NCBI GenBank assembly: GCA_013397075.1
Contig: VWZS01008197.1
Span: 1,055,452 to 1,119,451, forward strand
From: Rhabdornis inornatus
Taxonomy: Eukaryota > Chordata > Aves > Passeriformes > Rhabdornithidae
Length of the DNA: 64,000 nt
Direction of reading: 5' to 3'
Shown here: positions 49,881-63,060 of the stretch, one piece after another
Layout: each line of letters opens with the position of its first letter
How positions within the stretch are numbered: the stretch's first letter is position 1
The notes under the pieces: model-generated
The model's input: only the letters and a program-made list of their open reading frames with translations
The model's database searches: none
Told to the model about the DNA's origin: nothing
Translations under genes and position numbers: made by a program

Positions 49881-52800
49881 TGAGCACTCCTGTGACAGTG
49901 GTCAGCACAACACATGAGAGCACAACCCGTGCACTGGCATCAGTCATCAACTGACCAGGTTCAGAACAAAAACTGAATGTTGTTCACGTGCTTTACAGGA
50001 CTCCTAAGGAGCAGTAGAAAACTCTGGTCTCACTATAATACAAATGTTGTCACTTTCCACTGTACCAAATAAAAATGCAAAATAAACAATTCACATGGCT
50101 AATAAACAAAGGCAGATTTTCTAATAGAGTCTGTTATTTGTCTTAGGTAAATTGCTTCTTATATTTGGCATATGTCCAGCACTACAGAAATGTGAAACAT
50201 GCTGTGCCTCCTGACTTGTACTGCTATGACTGAAAGTGGAATTGGAATTATGTGAGGGGAGTTTAAGATGCTTCACCTCCATTAAAATGTACCCTGTGCT
50301 TTTTCTTCTCAACATCAAATAGAACTGCAAATATGAGGCTATTCAGCCTATAGAGTCATAAAACATGGGCATAAATCACAGACAGATGAAGAAATGACAG
50401 AGTTCCTGAAGCATATCAACACTCCCTAAAGTATTCCTAACATGACCCTGTGTACTGTCAGATTCCAACCAAAATAAGAAAGGGGAAGTTGGGAGGGCTG
50501 ATGTTCACACACCATCAGTCCAAAGTTATTTAACACAATTGTTTCTGTAATTGCAGCTCCCTGAAATGTTCAGTGTTCAATGGTCCTCAAAAAATCAGAC
50601 TTCCAATTGGCTGATGATGGGTTTTGTTAGATGCACATGCTGAGTTGGGAATTCAGCTGCACACATCAAGAGATTTTTCAAAAGTGTCGCAGGTTTTGGG
50701 GTGAAGAGGGTCTTAACAGGATCTAGGTATTCTTCTTCACACAAAGATACGTCTCTTTCACTGAATTAGTAATACATATGTAAGAATCTAAGCTACAGAA
50801 ACTCAATAACTGTTTTACACTGGGGTGAGAGAAAAATCACAATGGCAATAGGAAATGCTTTTTCTAAGAACAGTCTTAAGGAGCTTAAAATTAGCCCTTT
50901 TTATACTGTCAGCCTCGATGAGGTAGTTAAGAGGTAGTTCAGACTAACTGGATATCACAGACATTACAAAACTGAGGTTATAGGAAAAACTTTGCAGATA
51001 CCTTCTTTTTATTTTTAATTAGCAACATTTAAAACTCAAGCCATTTAATTCTTAATCAAGTTAAGTGAGTTGACTTCAGGTTTTATCAACAAGAGCAGTG
51101 ACATCCTCGCAGCTGAGATAGCAGAGAAACTTTAGGGCATTTTCTGCTACAGGGATGTCAGATGGCAAGAGCCCTGCTTTTGGGGAGGGGACATAGTGTC
51201 TTGGGACTGTAGAGATGGAGAAGCACGTATCCTTTTCCAGGACCACAGATTGTCTCCACATCTGATGAATGGAAAAATCTCAGCAGGAACAGAGGAAGAA
51301 GTAGTGGACTGGTTGCAAAGCTTCTCGAGGTTCTTCTGTATCCTGTAGCCCCTTCTAAATGCATACCTGAAGACACAAAAAAGACAAAGCAGGGTGACAA
51401 TTAAAGATTATTTTACAGAGGCTTCCCTTCTGCAGCAACATAAAGTATTGCAGTCAATAACTTTGTTGCCTCAGGAAATATTGTGCTGGATAAAATCATA
51501 TCCTCAGGAGAAGGGAACTCTGTGTTCAGACACTAGATCTTATTTTACAAACGAGGCAGTTCTGTGGCAGCAAAGAAAATTACAGTCCCTGTGTAGGAGC
51601 TCTTTGAAAGAGCATGTTATGAATCTCAGGCTGGGGCTGAGGAGCTCTGCTGACCCTGGCAAGCAGCCTGTTAGAGGTAACTGAGATCTCTGTGGGTTCA
51701 GAGCTTCTGCTTTTGACTTGGTGATAATACTCTGGAATATCAGCTCTGCAGGGTGAGGATGCTGATTCAACCTCCTTGTCTGGGGGAGCAATGGCAGCTG
51801 TGGGGGCCAAAGCATCTGCTCAGGGAATGAGTTGCCCAGTGGTGCCAGAGCTGTGATCTGTGAGCACACACAGCCTGAGAGAGGCCATGCCAACACGTGC
51901 ACTCTCCAACAAGAGTTCAAAATAGGCCATGATGTGCACTTTGTTGGGTTAGTGCTTTAATGACCATTATTCTTCCCAAAACAGATCACACCTATGTGTT
52001 ACAGAGATGTACCAGAGCAATAAACTGTCAAAAGGGGTCAAGCTCACAAGCACTCCAAAAACAATCTCTCCTGTTTCCTCCAGAGTGAGACTGGCAGATG
52101 ATCACAGCAGCCAGGATATTATTTGCCTTGTCCCATCAGTTAAAATCTTCAGCTGTAGTAAAAGCCATGGTAAAGACACCAGCAAATCAAATCTGTTACT
52201 GATTAGCACATAAAGTTTAACCAAGACAACTTTGCAAAGAAATGAGCTGTGCAAACAAAGCTTTGTCTATCACCATCCCTTGCACACTGCCTGGGTAATC
52301 TGCATATTTAACAAAGCTTCCCAGTATTCATGCCTGAAAGTACGTACTGAGGGAAACTGGAGCCAGATGGTTAGATGTCACAGTGACTAAAAAACTGCTT
52401 TTAAAAAGGTAGGCTTCCAATAATTAATAGTCCGGATCTTCAGATAATGTTAGTCACTGAAGTGAATTGCACAGTTCTGATTTACACTTACACATAATCT
52501 ATTTGTGTGTGTTCAACCTTTATTCTCAAAAACACTTGGCACAGATTGCTTGGATAACTCATTTTTTAGGTGGGGAGGGGGGAACCAAACATCCATTTGC
52601 TGAAAGCCTTTAAGGATATGACATTCAGAAGCACTTTAAAACACAACTACTTGCTAATTAAAACTTCATATTTTTAAATAGTATAGCAGGGAAGAGATGT
52701 AACTCCAGCTGGAATGAGAATCCCACTCCACAGTGCAGACAGGGCAGAGTTTCCAAAGGCACAAATGGCAGTAAGGCACCTCCCATTGAGAACTGGTGAC

Positions 52801-54219
52801 AACAGGCCAGGTCAGGCATTCTGCACTTCCTCGGTATCCTAGTGGAAAGATGTGAGAAAGCTTCTGGAGACAAAATGACAGTCATAATTCTTTGGTGATC
52901 AAAGAAAAATTTACAGTTTAAGTTTCAGCCCAATTCTTAGCACTAGTGGAGTAGTTAAAAGATATTATACTTCTTCCCACCTGCTGGGCTCTTGTGTTAC
53001 ACCATGCATGGCAGTAATGAAGACAGATTAACGCTATTTATTTGCTGACACTGACAAGAGTAGCCTGTCTTTTTTTCCTGTATTTTATCATTAAAGTCTT
53101 GTTTTTCATCCTCAAATAGCCCCAAGACAATGCACTGTACTAATTAAGTAGGAACAACATAAAAAAGCAACCCAACCAAGAAAAGCCCACCAACAATATT
53201 AATAGGCTGGATGAAATCAACAAAAGGCAACAACTGACAATCCAGCCTTAACATACTTCTGAGGTACAGAACAATAGAAGATGGTTTGTTTTTTTATAAA
53301 GGTTTCCCTCCTTCGAATTAATTTTCAGGGATCCCTGGACAGCAAGCACTATAGGTAAATAATAAAAAAAAAAAAAAAAATCAAACTCAAACCAAAGCAA
53401 TAACAGCAAAGCTGTGAGGGTCGTGCAGCATGGAAACACATTGCACAGGGAGGCTGTCAAATCTGCAAATGAGTTTTTCGCAGTCCTTGAACTAAGGACT
53501 GGACTAAGACAGAGATGACCTGATCCCACAGTGGCCACAGTCCGGTTTTGTGCTGGGATTTTTACTAAAAGACCTTCAATGCTCCCTTTCCAGTGGTGTT
53601 TTGGTGATTTGATGATTCTATGAAAACATCTGCCAGAGGCTGTCCTGACACAGGATGTCCTTGGGCAGCCCAAACCTTGATAGGAGAACAAAGCCACTGT
53701 GCCTTTATAATCTATGTGCAGCCTGAGACTTTCCCTGTCTGCCAGTGGTGGTATAACTCCCGCTGAAACAGGCAGGCAAAACATCCCACAATGAAAATAG
53801 TCACACTTTTAAGTACAGTTTTAATTACAATGACAAAGATCATTGATTTTCAGAAATGGAAATAAATTTACTCTGATGCTTGTGCTTACAAGACCCAGAC
53901 CCTAAGTATGAAATTCTTGGCTTGCTTCTAAGTTCTTGAGCTGGCTGCTTTCATCTGTTTTATTTTTCTTTTATTAAGAATTAATTAAAGCTATCAAACT
54001 CATCTCTCTTAATAAAGTCAACCTCCTCTGCTTAAGTAAGTTACAGCTGCAAGCAGTATAAAGTCTATTTTAAAACTATTTTTGATTTTAAAGGGTCACT
54101 GCCAAGGTGGTTAGCATGAAATCTAAATGAGCTTTCAACACCCCTGCTTCACTCTGATGCTGATTTAACTAGTAAAATCTGACCAGCAATACCAGTTTTA
54201 AAACCCAGCCTTCAAAACC
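49881..54219. other. Unique noncoding DNA
   Basis: No supported gene. The interval 51060-51920 is GC-richer with several minus-strand open frames of 61-126 codons, but they lack domains and convincing exon boundaries. A 17-nt poly-A (53364-53380) explains the Phe run in the 178-codon minus-strand frame at 53248-53784. Confidence 0.55.
53364..53380. repeat. Poly-A run
   Basis: Seventeen A residues in unique DNA, with no recognised retroposon upstream. Confidence 0.93.
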
Positions 54220-54365
54220 ACGACACGGCAAAAGGCTTCTTGAAGTCCAAGGAGATTTTGTCTGCTGTGACACTCCTGTCAGCTGTCATTGTCCCTTCTT
54301 AGGGGAAGGTAATCAAATTTGTTCAGCCTGACCTCTGCTTCAGCCAGCCTGGACCTGTCTAAGGC
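54220..54365 (-). mobile_element. Possible old CR1 fragment from the coding part
   Basis: GGCTTCTTGAAGTCCAAGGA followed by GTAATCAAATTTGTTCAGCC, GACCTCTGC and CCAGCCTGGACCTGTC resembles, in order, the reverse complement of a CR1 reverse-transcriptase region as I remember it. Divergence is high, there is no open frame, and the ends are indistinct. An alignment against CR1 consensus sequences would settle it. Confidence 0.4.
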
Positions 54366-57300
54366 TACACCTGCCCGGTGCTCCCTGTTGGGCTCCTGCT
54401 CACTGCTGCAGCCAGGCTTGGCTCCTTCCCAAACAGAGGTGCCAGGTCAGCTCCCCTCCCTGCCCAGCCTCTCATCTGCCTCCTCCAGCTGGCAGGGAGT
54501 CCAGTCTTTCTGCCTCTTCTGTCCCTCTCCTTCTCCATCTGACTTAGAGATGACGGGAATTTCTGCTTTACTTTCGCTCTGTGTAACAGGGTGGATATGT
54601 ATATCTTTCCCAAATTCAGTGGTGTCTTGATTATCCACCACCACTAGCCGAAATGGGACTGCAGGGACTACGGGGAGGGATGAAGACCTCCCCCAGCACC
54701 AGGTTGTAAAATCTTCCTTTTATTTCAAATGTTTATTCACCATTAACTTCATTTTCTTCCACTCAGATCAAGTGTGTTTATTATGTGGAGAGCTGGTAGT
54801 GATGTTTTTAATTAAGGTTGTCTAATAATTTCCTTCATAGCATTTGGTTTTCAGTATAGTTTATAACCCCAGGAATGTTAATCATTCTGGGCTAAATTTT
54901 GCATGCTTTGTTTTTGCCTAAAGTGGAATTGAATATGAGATCATCAGCTACCCTGCTCCTGCATCCTATTTTTCTTCCCCAAAATATTCCCTTGTTTTAA
55001 TAAAGTGCAGTAGTCTGGGAGCCAGATGATCATAAATTGCACTTTCATAATTTCTACTCCATAATGCTAATAATTCTGTGCAATTGTATCTCTAATCAAG
55101 CAAGGTGTTATGCATTTTTTGCATAGAAAGCAGAAAACTATCAGTCCATCAGCTTAATCAGTGAGGCAGTAGAGGTTTTCAAAGATTGTGCAAGGTCACC
55201 AGTGCAAACTGGGATTAAAACTTCAAGGAAGAAATGTGATGTTGTCTGCCATACACACTTGCCTCTAGACTGCTTGCTTTTGCAAAATATTAAGCAGAAG
55301 AAACCAAGACATGAAAGATCTTGTGTAGCAATGACAGAGGATGTCAAGCATCCCATATAATTCATCAGAGACTCCTAGTTGAGATGGGGCTACAACTCGT
55401 CTCCTAGCACTCGTGATAGCTGGCTGAAAGCCTAAGAGCAAGTTTGCCAGATCAGCATGGGGAGTAACACACAGGGTCTAAAGGTTTAAATAGAAAAGTT
55501 ATTGTGATAATTAAAAAAAAAAAAAAATCTAAATTTCCATTTACTGGACATTTCAGTAGCAATGCTGAGCTAGAGCCTCGATAACCTTTCCCTTTTCCCT
55601 TTCCATTCCCCTCCTCCCTTTGTCTCTGTCCTTTCTTTACAAGATTAAGATTACATGCAAAATGTAAATTCAGGATTTCAGATAAATTCTCACTCTTTTT
55701 TCTTCTTCACTATGTCCCCTTTGGGAAGAAGACTGCCCAAAAAACTCTCCAGAATCTGTAAGATTCAGTGCACTCCAGGGCACACCTAGAGCTGCTCAGC
55801 ACCAGTAATTTGGGTGTGAGTTCCAGCAAGAACTGTTCAGCTCTCAGAACTCCAACATTGAGGCTTCTTCTCTTTTATTCTTTTTAATTCTAATGTCTAC
55901 AATGAATTGGCAGAAAGGCTTTCAAGCCTTGCCTATACTCTCCCAGCATCCACCAGCTCAAAGCAGGTGTCTCACCCCTGTTTCTCCTTCAGGATTTGGG
56001 TGCCCACAGATCTAAAGCAGTTCAGGTGATGCTGAGCACTCCTGCCCTCCGTGGTGAAGCAGAAGTGTGTGCAGCTGTGGCCCAACCCTGTTGGCCTCAG
56101 ACATGGAGCAGTTTGATTGAAGTTACCCTTAAAGCACACAGGCTTTGCCCATTGTGAGGAAAGCTGCCTTCACCTTTGGCACTGAATTCGAGATCACTCA
56201 CTCTCCTGCTCCCCCTATAATACTCAGGACCAATGGATGAGGAAGATAGCCTGACTTTAAAGTTCTCCTATTCTGTGAGGTTAACCTTCACTTTAATCCT
56301 CATACTTTCCATTCATTTCTGTGAGTGTGATTTCTTGAATATATCAGGTCACAATCTTCAGCAGCAGAAAGAGAAGGGATGAAAACCATTGTTGGACAAG
56401 AATGCTAATTCTGAGAGCGAGCATCGAAAGGTTGAGTCAGCCTGTGCCACATTGTGGGCGTTCAGCAATGCTCCATTCATTTGTGTGACAAGCCTCATTA
56501 TGAGCAAGCTTTTTAAAAGCAATTCATTCTGAGGAAGCTTTGGATACAGTTCCAAAAGCAGAAAATAAAACCTAGGGGAACAAGGAGGAAGCAAAAAGAG
56601 CAGGCAGAAGAAACTAGCAGGAAGGCATACAAAAATCAGCTCTTTTGCAAGTTCATTTTTTCATTATGTTTGACATTCTTTGGGAGACAGAACTGCTCTG
56701 CACACTTGTGGCCTCAGGCAGTGAAGCTGGAAGAAGATATTTCAAGAGCTGCAGAACACACACATAGCTGCATAGCACAGAAAAGATATAAAAATGGAAT
56801 TGACAAGATTGTGATGCTAACTTGCCCCTGAATTACATCAGCCAAGGTAGTCTATTTTGAAGTAGAAAATTGAACATAGTTCTGACTATTTTGCCACTTA
56901 TTTGGACCTTTGGGTAGTGATGAAAAGAAGTGGTATCTACAGTTCAGCTGAAAAATAAAAGTCAAACCCAATATAGAGAGATAGACCGATTTCCTGATGA
57001 AAACAAGCAATACTTGCAAGTTGTGTGTGATTTTCTGGGAGATGAGAGATACCATCAGCAACAGTTCTGATCACACAATTAGAAAAATATGTAACCTGAT
57101 GAAGGCCTATGGATTCTAGCAACCTTTGTGACTGTCATTTTTAAGTTAACCTCACCATCACCAAGAAATTAAAAGAAAACAAAGTGTTTTGTGCTCCCTC
57201 TGCTGTTCTGGAGCAGCAGGTAGCTGACAAATGCTGTATCCAGAGCTCTGATATTTGACAAAATTCAGAAATAACAAACTCTGACATTCAGCATGGCTTT

Positions 57301-57766
57301 TTATGTAGCTAGTTTTGCCATTATTAAACAAGTGAACTAGAAAGGCAATATGTATTTCAGTTCCCTTTTACAAGAAAAGTCCATTTCTCTTTTTGAGATT
57401 GATAGAAAAATAATTTCTGATGTTTGTTGAACTACAGGGAACGTTGGAAAAATCCCCTCCTGGCCAATGCTTGGGGCAAGGCTGTCAGACTGAATGGCAA
57501 ATTAAATTGACAATTCTCTCCAAATACTTGTTGCTATTAAGATTTTCAGTCTCAGTCTAAGCTAATGATTGATTAGGCCTCACCTGGTCTTACTAGCCAA
57601 GTAGAATTGAGGATTTAACTCAGATGATCAGAGAATGGAAATAGAAAATACTTCCTATTAAAAAGAATTTGAAAGGTAAAAGAAATAAAATAGTGTGTTC
57701 ATAAAAAAAGGAAATTTGTACTTGTTGGGTTTACAGGAAAAAACAAATGATTCTGAGATAGGCTGA
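54366..57766. other. Unique noncoding DNA
   Basis: No gene is recognised. The part next to the preceding entry (54366-54700) is GC-rich with open frames of 65-103 codons but no domain. A 15-nt poly-A lies at 55513-55527. The interval 55740-56240 is somewhat GC-richer. Confidence 0.55.
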
Positions 57767-57889
57767 AGTGTTCAAGACCAAGATGTTCAAGATGGGGGGC
57801 CTGGATAGCCAGGTTTAGTCCATGGCAGTGGGGTTGGAACTAAATGGTCTTTAGGGTCCCTGCCAACCCAAGTCATTCTATGATTCTGG
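57767..57889 (+). mobile_element. CR1 LINE, short 3'-end fragment
   Basis: In forward orientation, GGGGTTGGAACTAAATGGTC, TTTAGGGTCCC, GCCAACCCAAG and a terminal ATTCTATGATTCTG match the very end of avian CR1, including the characteristic terminal octamer. The 5' boundary is uncertain because divergence increases toward it. The second copy of the 142-bp direct repeat begins about 170 bp downstream. Confidence 0.88.
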
Positions 57890-58062
57890 GGTGTTCTGGC
57901 TTTGGTGCAAAGAAAGATTTTTCTGTCCTTCACAGCATCCACATGTACTACATTGAGGGATAATTCCTCTCACACAGCAATGGTACTTCTGCTGTAGTTC
58001 CTGCAGGAAGAGGAAAGAGTGATGTCAGAGTAGAGTGTGACCTCATTAGGCTTTTTGCTAAA

Positions 58063-58204
58063 AAACGAAAAGAGATCATAAGTCCAATGGGACTTCTGAG
58101 ATGACATAGATTTGATTTATACAGAAGGAAACACCTCTTAACTTTCAGAAGAACAGAAGCTAGCCTTTCTCACATAAAAATTGTATTGGTAGGGTTTTTA
58201 TATC
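58063..58204 (+). repeat. Near-identical 142-bp direct repeat, copy 2
   Basis: This is the same sequence as 48091-48231, with a single extra T (AACTTTCAG). Unlike copy 1 it lies in uninterrupted sequence: the upstream side has CTTTTTGCTAA and the downstream side TGATTAAAG, and neither flank matches those of copy 1. It may be the original from which copy 1 derived. Confidence 0.95.
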
Positions 58205-59876
58205 TGATTAAAGATGGATTTTGGTTCCAGCAATAACTCAAGGGAAAACATGCATTGTAAATACAAAGTGGAATAAGGAAAGTACATGCATGACCATCAG
58301 TGACATATATAACCCCAACTTCCTCACTGGGAACTTGCAATGTTCTAAAGCCCCAAAGTAACAGCTAGCTTAATGTTTGAATACATTCTTATGGTCCTAA
58401 AGCTATAAAAGAATATTCCTCTACCAGAACATGCATAAATGTACTACTTTGTCCTTTTTTTCTACTGTGTTACTACTTCTGCTCTGGAGCTGCATCCGTA
58501 CAATCCTTCTACACGGGCCACAGTTGCAGAGACCAGCTGGGGAGTTCTCCTTTGGTGGCACAGATGAAAACCAGCCTTGTCCCAAGGGGGACACCAGGCC
58601 CCCAAGGACAACAGGATCACATTAGCAGAGCACCTGTGTAAACAACTGGGGAGCCAGGCCACCTTCTTGCTGCATCCCACAGCTCTGACCTTATCATGCT
58701 CTTCATCACTTACAGAATTGCTCTTAATAGCAGTTTCAGAGGGGTATAAAAGATCTTTCTTCAGCAAAGAAACTTGCATAAAAAGACGTGAGAAAATTCC
58801 ACTGGCCTTTTGATTAACTCTAAGGAACAGAACTTGCTAACATAATGAAGCATGACACATCATCAGGATGCTGCATTTATCTGGAGAAGTGTCAAACAGC
58901 ACAGTTTCATGAAGCGTGAATAGTGTGCATTACAGAAGGAGAAAAAGATTTAAGTTTTATTTCAACCTCTGCTACCAGCCCACCACCCCTAGGGTAGAGA
59001 TACTTCCATATCCAAGATTGCATAGTTTAGAAAGCCACATAAAATATTATGGCATGAATAACAATGAAATCATCAAACCCGGACTTCTTATTGTGGGAAA
59101 GAGTAGGCAAATTCCATCCTATGATAATAATTTTCTTTCTTTAAGGGTAGCCTAAGAAAAATTAATTCTTCCTTTAAAATAAAATGGACAAGTAATAATA
59201 CAAAAATTGAACTACTTACATTATTAGTTTGATTCAATTTTGTAAGAGAAAAGTAGGTTCAGGGAATATTTTCCTTATGATTTGCTGAAAAATGTGTTTT
59301 TAATGGCATGTATGTGCTTAAGTGTTCTGAGAGTTCAGGGTGATGATGTACAGCTGTGTCCTATTTCCCTCGGTGAAAATTACAGCATCTATGAATTATG
59401 TTTATAACATCCCAAAGCCAGAGAGAGAGATCAGATCTGGCAGCATTAGGATCTAATTTTAGAATGCACCCAGTTGCCTGATAATCATTTACACCAGAGA
59501 TGCTACTATGCCACTATGCCTTCTTATGAACTGCAGCTTATTATTGGTAATATATTACAGAAAATAAACACTGTCCTCATTTCTGCAGTGATTTCTGAAT
59601 GGCTAAAGCCATGAGAAAAGAGCCTCATCTTCTGGAGAAACAGCTTTAATTCCAGGACTAAGATTCAGGTCAGGTTATAACCCAGGCTATGGAAGTCACC
59701 TCACAGGGTCTGGGCCAGCTGCTGGCCTATTCTCCCCAAGAGACTGCAGAGGCTTCACAGTCACTTTTGGGCCATCCTCCCCTTCTTTCAGTACCTCTTT
59801 GTCTGGTTTGGAAACCTGATTCCCTTCTAATGTCATATTTAAAAATTATCTGTTTCCACATTTGTTTTTTTTCTAG
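58205..59876. other. Unique noncoding DNA
   Basis: No gene or known transposon is recognised. A GC-richer patch lies at 58480-58690, with open frames on both strands that lack domains. The end of this interval provides the pyrimidine tract of the candidate exon at 59877. Confidence 0.6.
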
Positions 59877-59971
59877 TCCCTTTTGACTCATCAGACATCC
59901 CTGTTTCTGATGAAAAGGTCCTTCGGTGCCTTGAAGACTCTATATTTGGCCTTAGCAGCACCCCAAAATGA
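59877..59971 (+). other. Candidate terminal exon
   Basis: A strong polypyrimidine acceptor (TTTGTTTTTTTTCTAG, ending at 59876) precedes a frame that starts with two bases of a split codon. It then encodes 30 residues, including DSSDIPVSDEKVLRCLEDS, before TGA at 59969-59971. The composition (acidic, mixed hydrophobic) looks more protein-like than the other short frames here. I do not recognise the peptide, and no donor-bearing upstream exon is identifiable. A 30-codon frame after a random acceptor is not rare, so confidence is low. Confidence 0.18.
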
Positions 59972-62549
59972 TGGAATGAACCATTTTAACGAGAAAAGTC
60001 TCTACTAAACAGGCAACAGAGCTGCTAATATCTCATTCTTAGTATCGTCACAATGTTCATCAGGGCTATGTAAAGATTTGGAATTAATTATTTCAAAGAG
60101 GTTTCTCTTCTGGAATTTTCAAGTGTCTTCATCAAGGTTTGAGTAAAATATTCTTATATCATTACCTGAATTTCATCCTCTTAGAAACAAAAATTACACA
60201 ACTGGAATAATAATAAGCAAAATTAAAAGCAGAAAAAAACCCCAAGCAACAAAAACAACAACCAAACCATGACTGTATATAGAGCAGGCACTAAGACTCT
60301 TTTCCACCTGAAATAATCAGACCAATTTCATTCCTTTTGTACCTAATCTAAAACAAGTGGAAAGAAAACATAAACACCATCCTGAAATGCTGTAGAAGAA
60401 TTATGAGGGTAGTGATACTTGATCATGGTGCCCAGTTATTTTCTACATAGCAACTCCTGCACAGCATGGTCTGCTTGAGAGGTGTGAAAGATCAACAGCT
60501 GTAAAAACAGAGTAATAGCTGCACTGAAGTTTCACACCTGTATGCAGAGACTCCTTCATCAACTGCATGAACTTTGTCCTTTAACTATAAGGCAAAGGGG
60601 CTTTTCAAGTGTCATTCTGCTGTTTCCTCAGTAAACAATAGGCATAATTAAAGCTATTAAGTATCCTTCAGGAAAAAGGGTACCAGTATTAAAGTGGAAA
60701 AAATATGGCTTTAAAAAAAAAAAGTGGTAATAAATTTTTGTTATTGCATGGAAAATGGCTTACAATACTCAGCTGTAAATGCAGTTCATAGTGAAGTGTT
60801 ATGAATAAATTGGCTTTTGACAAGAAAAGTTTAGTTTAGTACAGCATAATGTTTCACTGGACTGCACTGCACTTAGTAAACAGAGCTACCTACAGACCTG
60901 AAATAACATAGCAGGAGAAAAAGATGTGAGTTAGCAGAGACACTTTGAAACTGTGCCTTTAAAACTAGAAGTCCGTGATATAGTAATCACTTGCTGTTCT
61001 CAAAGGAAACCAAGAAGTAGAAGAAAAAGAGGTGCAATTTATCATTCTCTGAGCATTCTTTTTTAGTAGAAAAATGATGCTGACTGGAAGAATTTAGTTT
61101 GAGTTTTCCTTTTTTTTTCCAAAGCCATCAGCTATGTAAATGATAGAGACCATATTGATAAATGGTTGAAATGGAATGGAACAAACCCCAAAATAGGAAT
61201 CTGTGGCAACAGCTGTCCGAAACAGAATGTCTTCATCTTCCATTTAGAAACCTCCAGCAGGTTGAGTGAGTTATTCCATGCTGCAGAAATGCCTTTGGGA
61301 TGTGCTCCTACTGGCATCCTTGCACCACCTGCTTGGGAAGCACTGTGCCATGGGCCTTAGCATTTGCACAGACTTGTGTGAGAGGGAAATGTCAGCTTCC
61401 ATCTGATGTCTCAGTTTGCAGCTATGCAAGCCCTGCCTGCACCAGCCGTGCTTTATGGAGAAAAGACACAGAGAGGGCTCTGTGACTCTCATTTCAGGGA
61501 GGCTGGAATCTGCATCCTGACTTTTCCATCTAGCAAAGCCATTATGTGGTGAATGAACAGGAGATTTCATGCATGTGAAATGAGACATTCTATACTAGCT
61601 ACTAAAGGGGCTGCAGGAACATTGCCCTCTCAACTTCAGGCTTTAAAAGCTTCCTATTAGAAAGACCTTTTTTCCCCCAAATCTATTCAGTTATTGGTAT
61701 GTCTTCCTTTTAAAAATATTTCCCATGTCATGGCTGAAATTATTTATACAATGATAGACCTTATGTTCTCCCCCTGCTCTTTTTATAAACAATATTTTTA
61801 CATCTCGGGGGAAGTGGTTTGAAAAAAAGTTTTATGTACAATGGTTAGGCTGGGGAATGACTAGAGATAAGGTATCTGGAGAATAAAATTAACTGCACCC
61901 TACAGGTTATAGAATAACAATAATATATAAAAAAGTAAGCATTGAAAATTGGAGAGGCCAACAGAACTGGAATTGGAACTTAACACTTTAGCTCGAAAAA
62001 ATGCGTACAACAATCCTGTATTGTGAGGGAACTACACTAAACTGTAATAATGAACACATTTCTTGGAAGCAGGTGGCTGGTGAAGTAAATAGTTTCCAAT
62101 TTTGTTTTTTACATTCTCTTTGATTAAAAAAATCACTTGTTTAATACAGAATATCTTATAAGGAAGGCCACAAAAGCTGGTATATACCAGTGTTTTACTG
62201 ACATGGGACTGGTTCTTTCACCAAAGGAAATATTTTACCTATTTAACAGTATCATTTGGTCTGCTTACTCTTTGATGCATCTGTACCACATCTTATTCAG
62301 GGCAGTTACTGGTGTGTACCCCATGATATTGGGTTCTGTAGCCAATTGCATTTCAACCACTAAAAAAAGTTATTTCCTTCTCAGAGCAGGAGGAAATAAC
62401 AACTGAGAGTTTAAGAATGAGTATTTTAACTGAATCAGTATTTCAGAAATCTTACCGTCTCCTTTGAGTACCCCTGACAGGACACAATGTTCAATATTCA
62501 GGGAATCAATCAGGCACTCCTCTGAAAAATGAATGTTTGTTAAGTATGG
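59972..62549. other. Unique AT-rich noncoding DNA
   Basis: No supported gene. The stretch has A/C-rich low complexity at 60230-60270 and a moderately GC-richer area at 61190-61600, where frames of 61-105 codons on both strands have no domain. Confidence 0.6.
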
Positions 62550-63060
62550 AATCATAGAATCATTTAGGTTGGAAAAGACCTGTAAGATCATCGAGTCCAG
62601 CATAAGTGTAACAGTGCCAAATCCAACACTAAACCATGTCCCCATGCCACATCTACACCTCTCTTGGATACCTCCAGGGATGGTGACTCCACCACTTCCC
62701 TGGGCAGACTCTTCCAGTGCTTGACAACCCTTTCTATGAAGCAATTTTCCATCAAATCTGATCTAAATCTCCCCAGTACAACCTGAGGCGATTCACTCTT
62801 GTCCTACAACTGGGAGAAGAGACCAATCCCCACCTGGTTCCATCCTCCTTTCAGGGGGTTGTAGAGAACAATAAAGTTCCCTTTGAGCCTCCTTTTCTCC
62901 AGGCTTAAGCTGCCCCTCACAGGATTTGTGCTCCAGACCCTTCTCCTGCTCCATTCCCCCCTCTGGATCTCCATGTCATCCCTCACTTCAACGTTTTTCC
63001 TGAGGAGCCCAGAATAAAACAAGGGATTCAAGGTGCTGCCTCACCAGTGCCCAGTACAGG
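62550..63060 (-). mobile_element. CR1 LINE, about 510-bp 3' fragment
   Basis: This is the longest CR1 copy in the window, in reverse orientation. From the 3' terminus it reads ATCATAGAATCATTTAGGTT, GGAAAAGACCT, AAGATCATCGAGTCCAGC, CACTAAACCATGTCCC, GCCACATCTACAC, CCTCCAGGGATGGTGACTCC and CACTTCCCTGGGCAG. Further on come GAGAAGAGACCAA, CCTCCTTTTCTCCAGGCT, TGTGCTCCAGACCCTTC, and CTCACCAGTGCCCAGTACAG at the truncated end. This is the classical avian CR1 3' region, clearly diverged. The 124-codon minus-strand frame across 62370-62744 lies largely in this noncoding repeat and should not be called a gene. Confidence 0.95.

Noticed and set aside
50922..50948. let-7-like TGAGGTAGTT followed by a second GAGGTAGTT
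   Set aside because: Sequence beyond the first ten bases does not match let-7, and no complementary arm is found nearby to form a precursor hairpin.
53248..53784. 178-codon minus-strand frame, the longest in the window
   Set aside because: It contains a Phe run from a 17-nt poly-A and no recognisable domain, signal or splice sites. One frame of this size is plausible by chance in 64 kb.
62370..62744. 124-codon minus-strand frame
   Set aside because: Much of it overlaps the CR1 3' noncoding region at 62550 onward.
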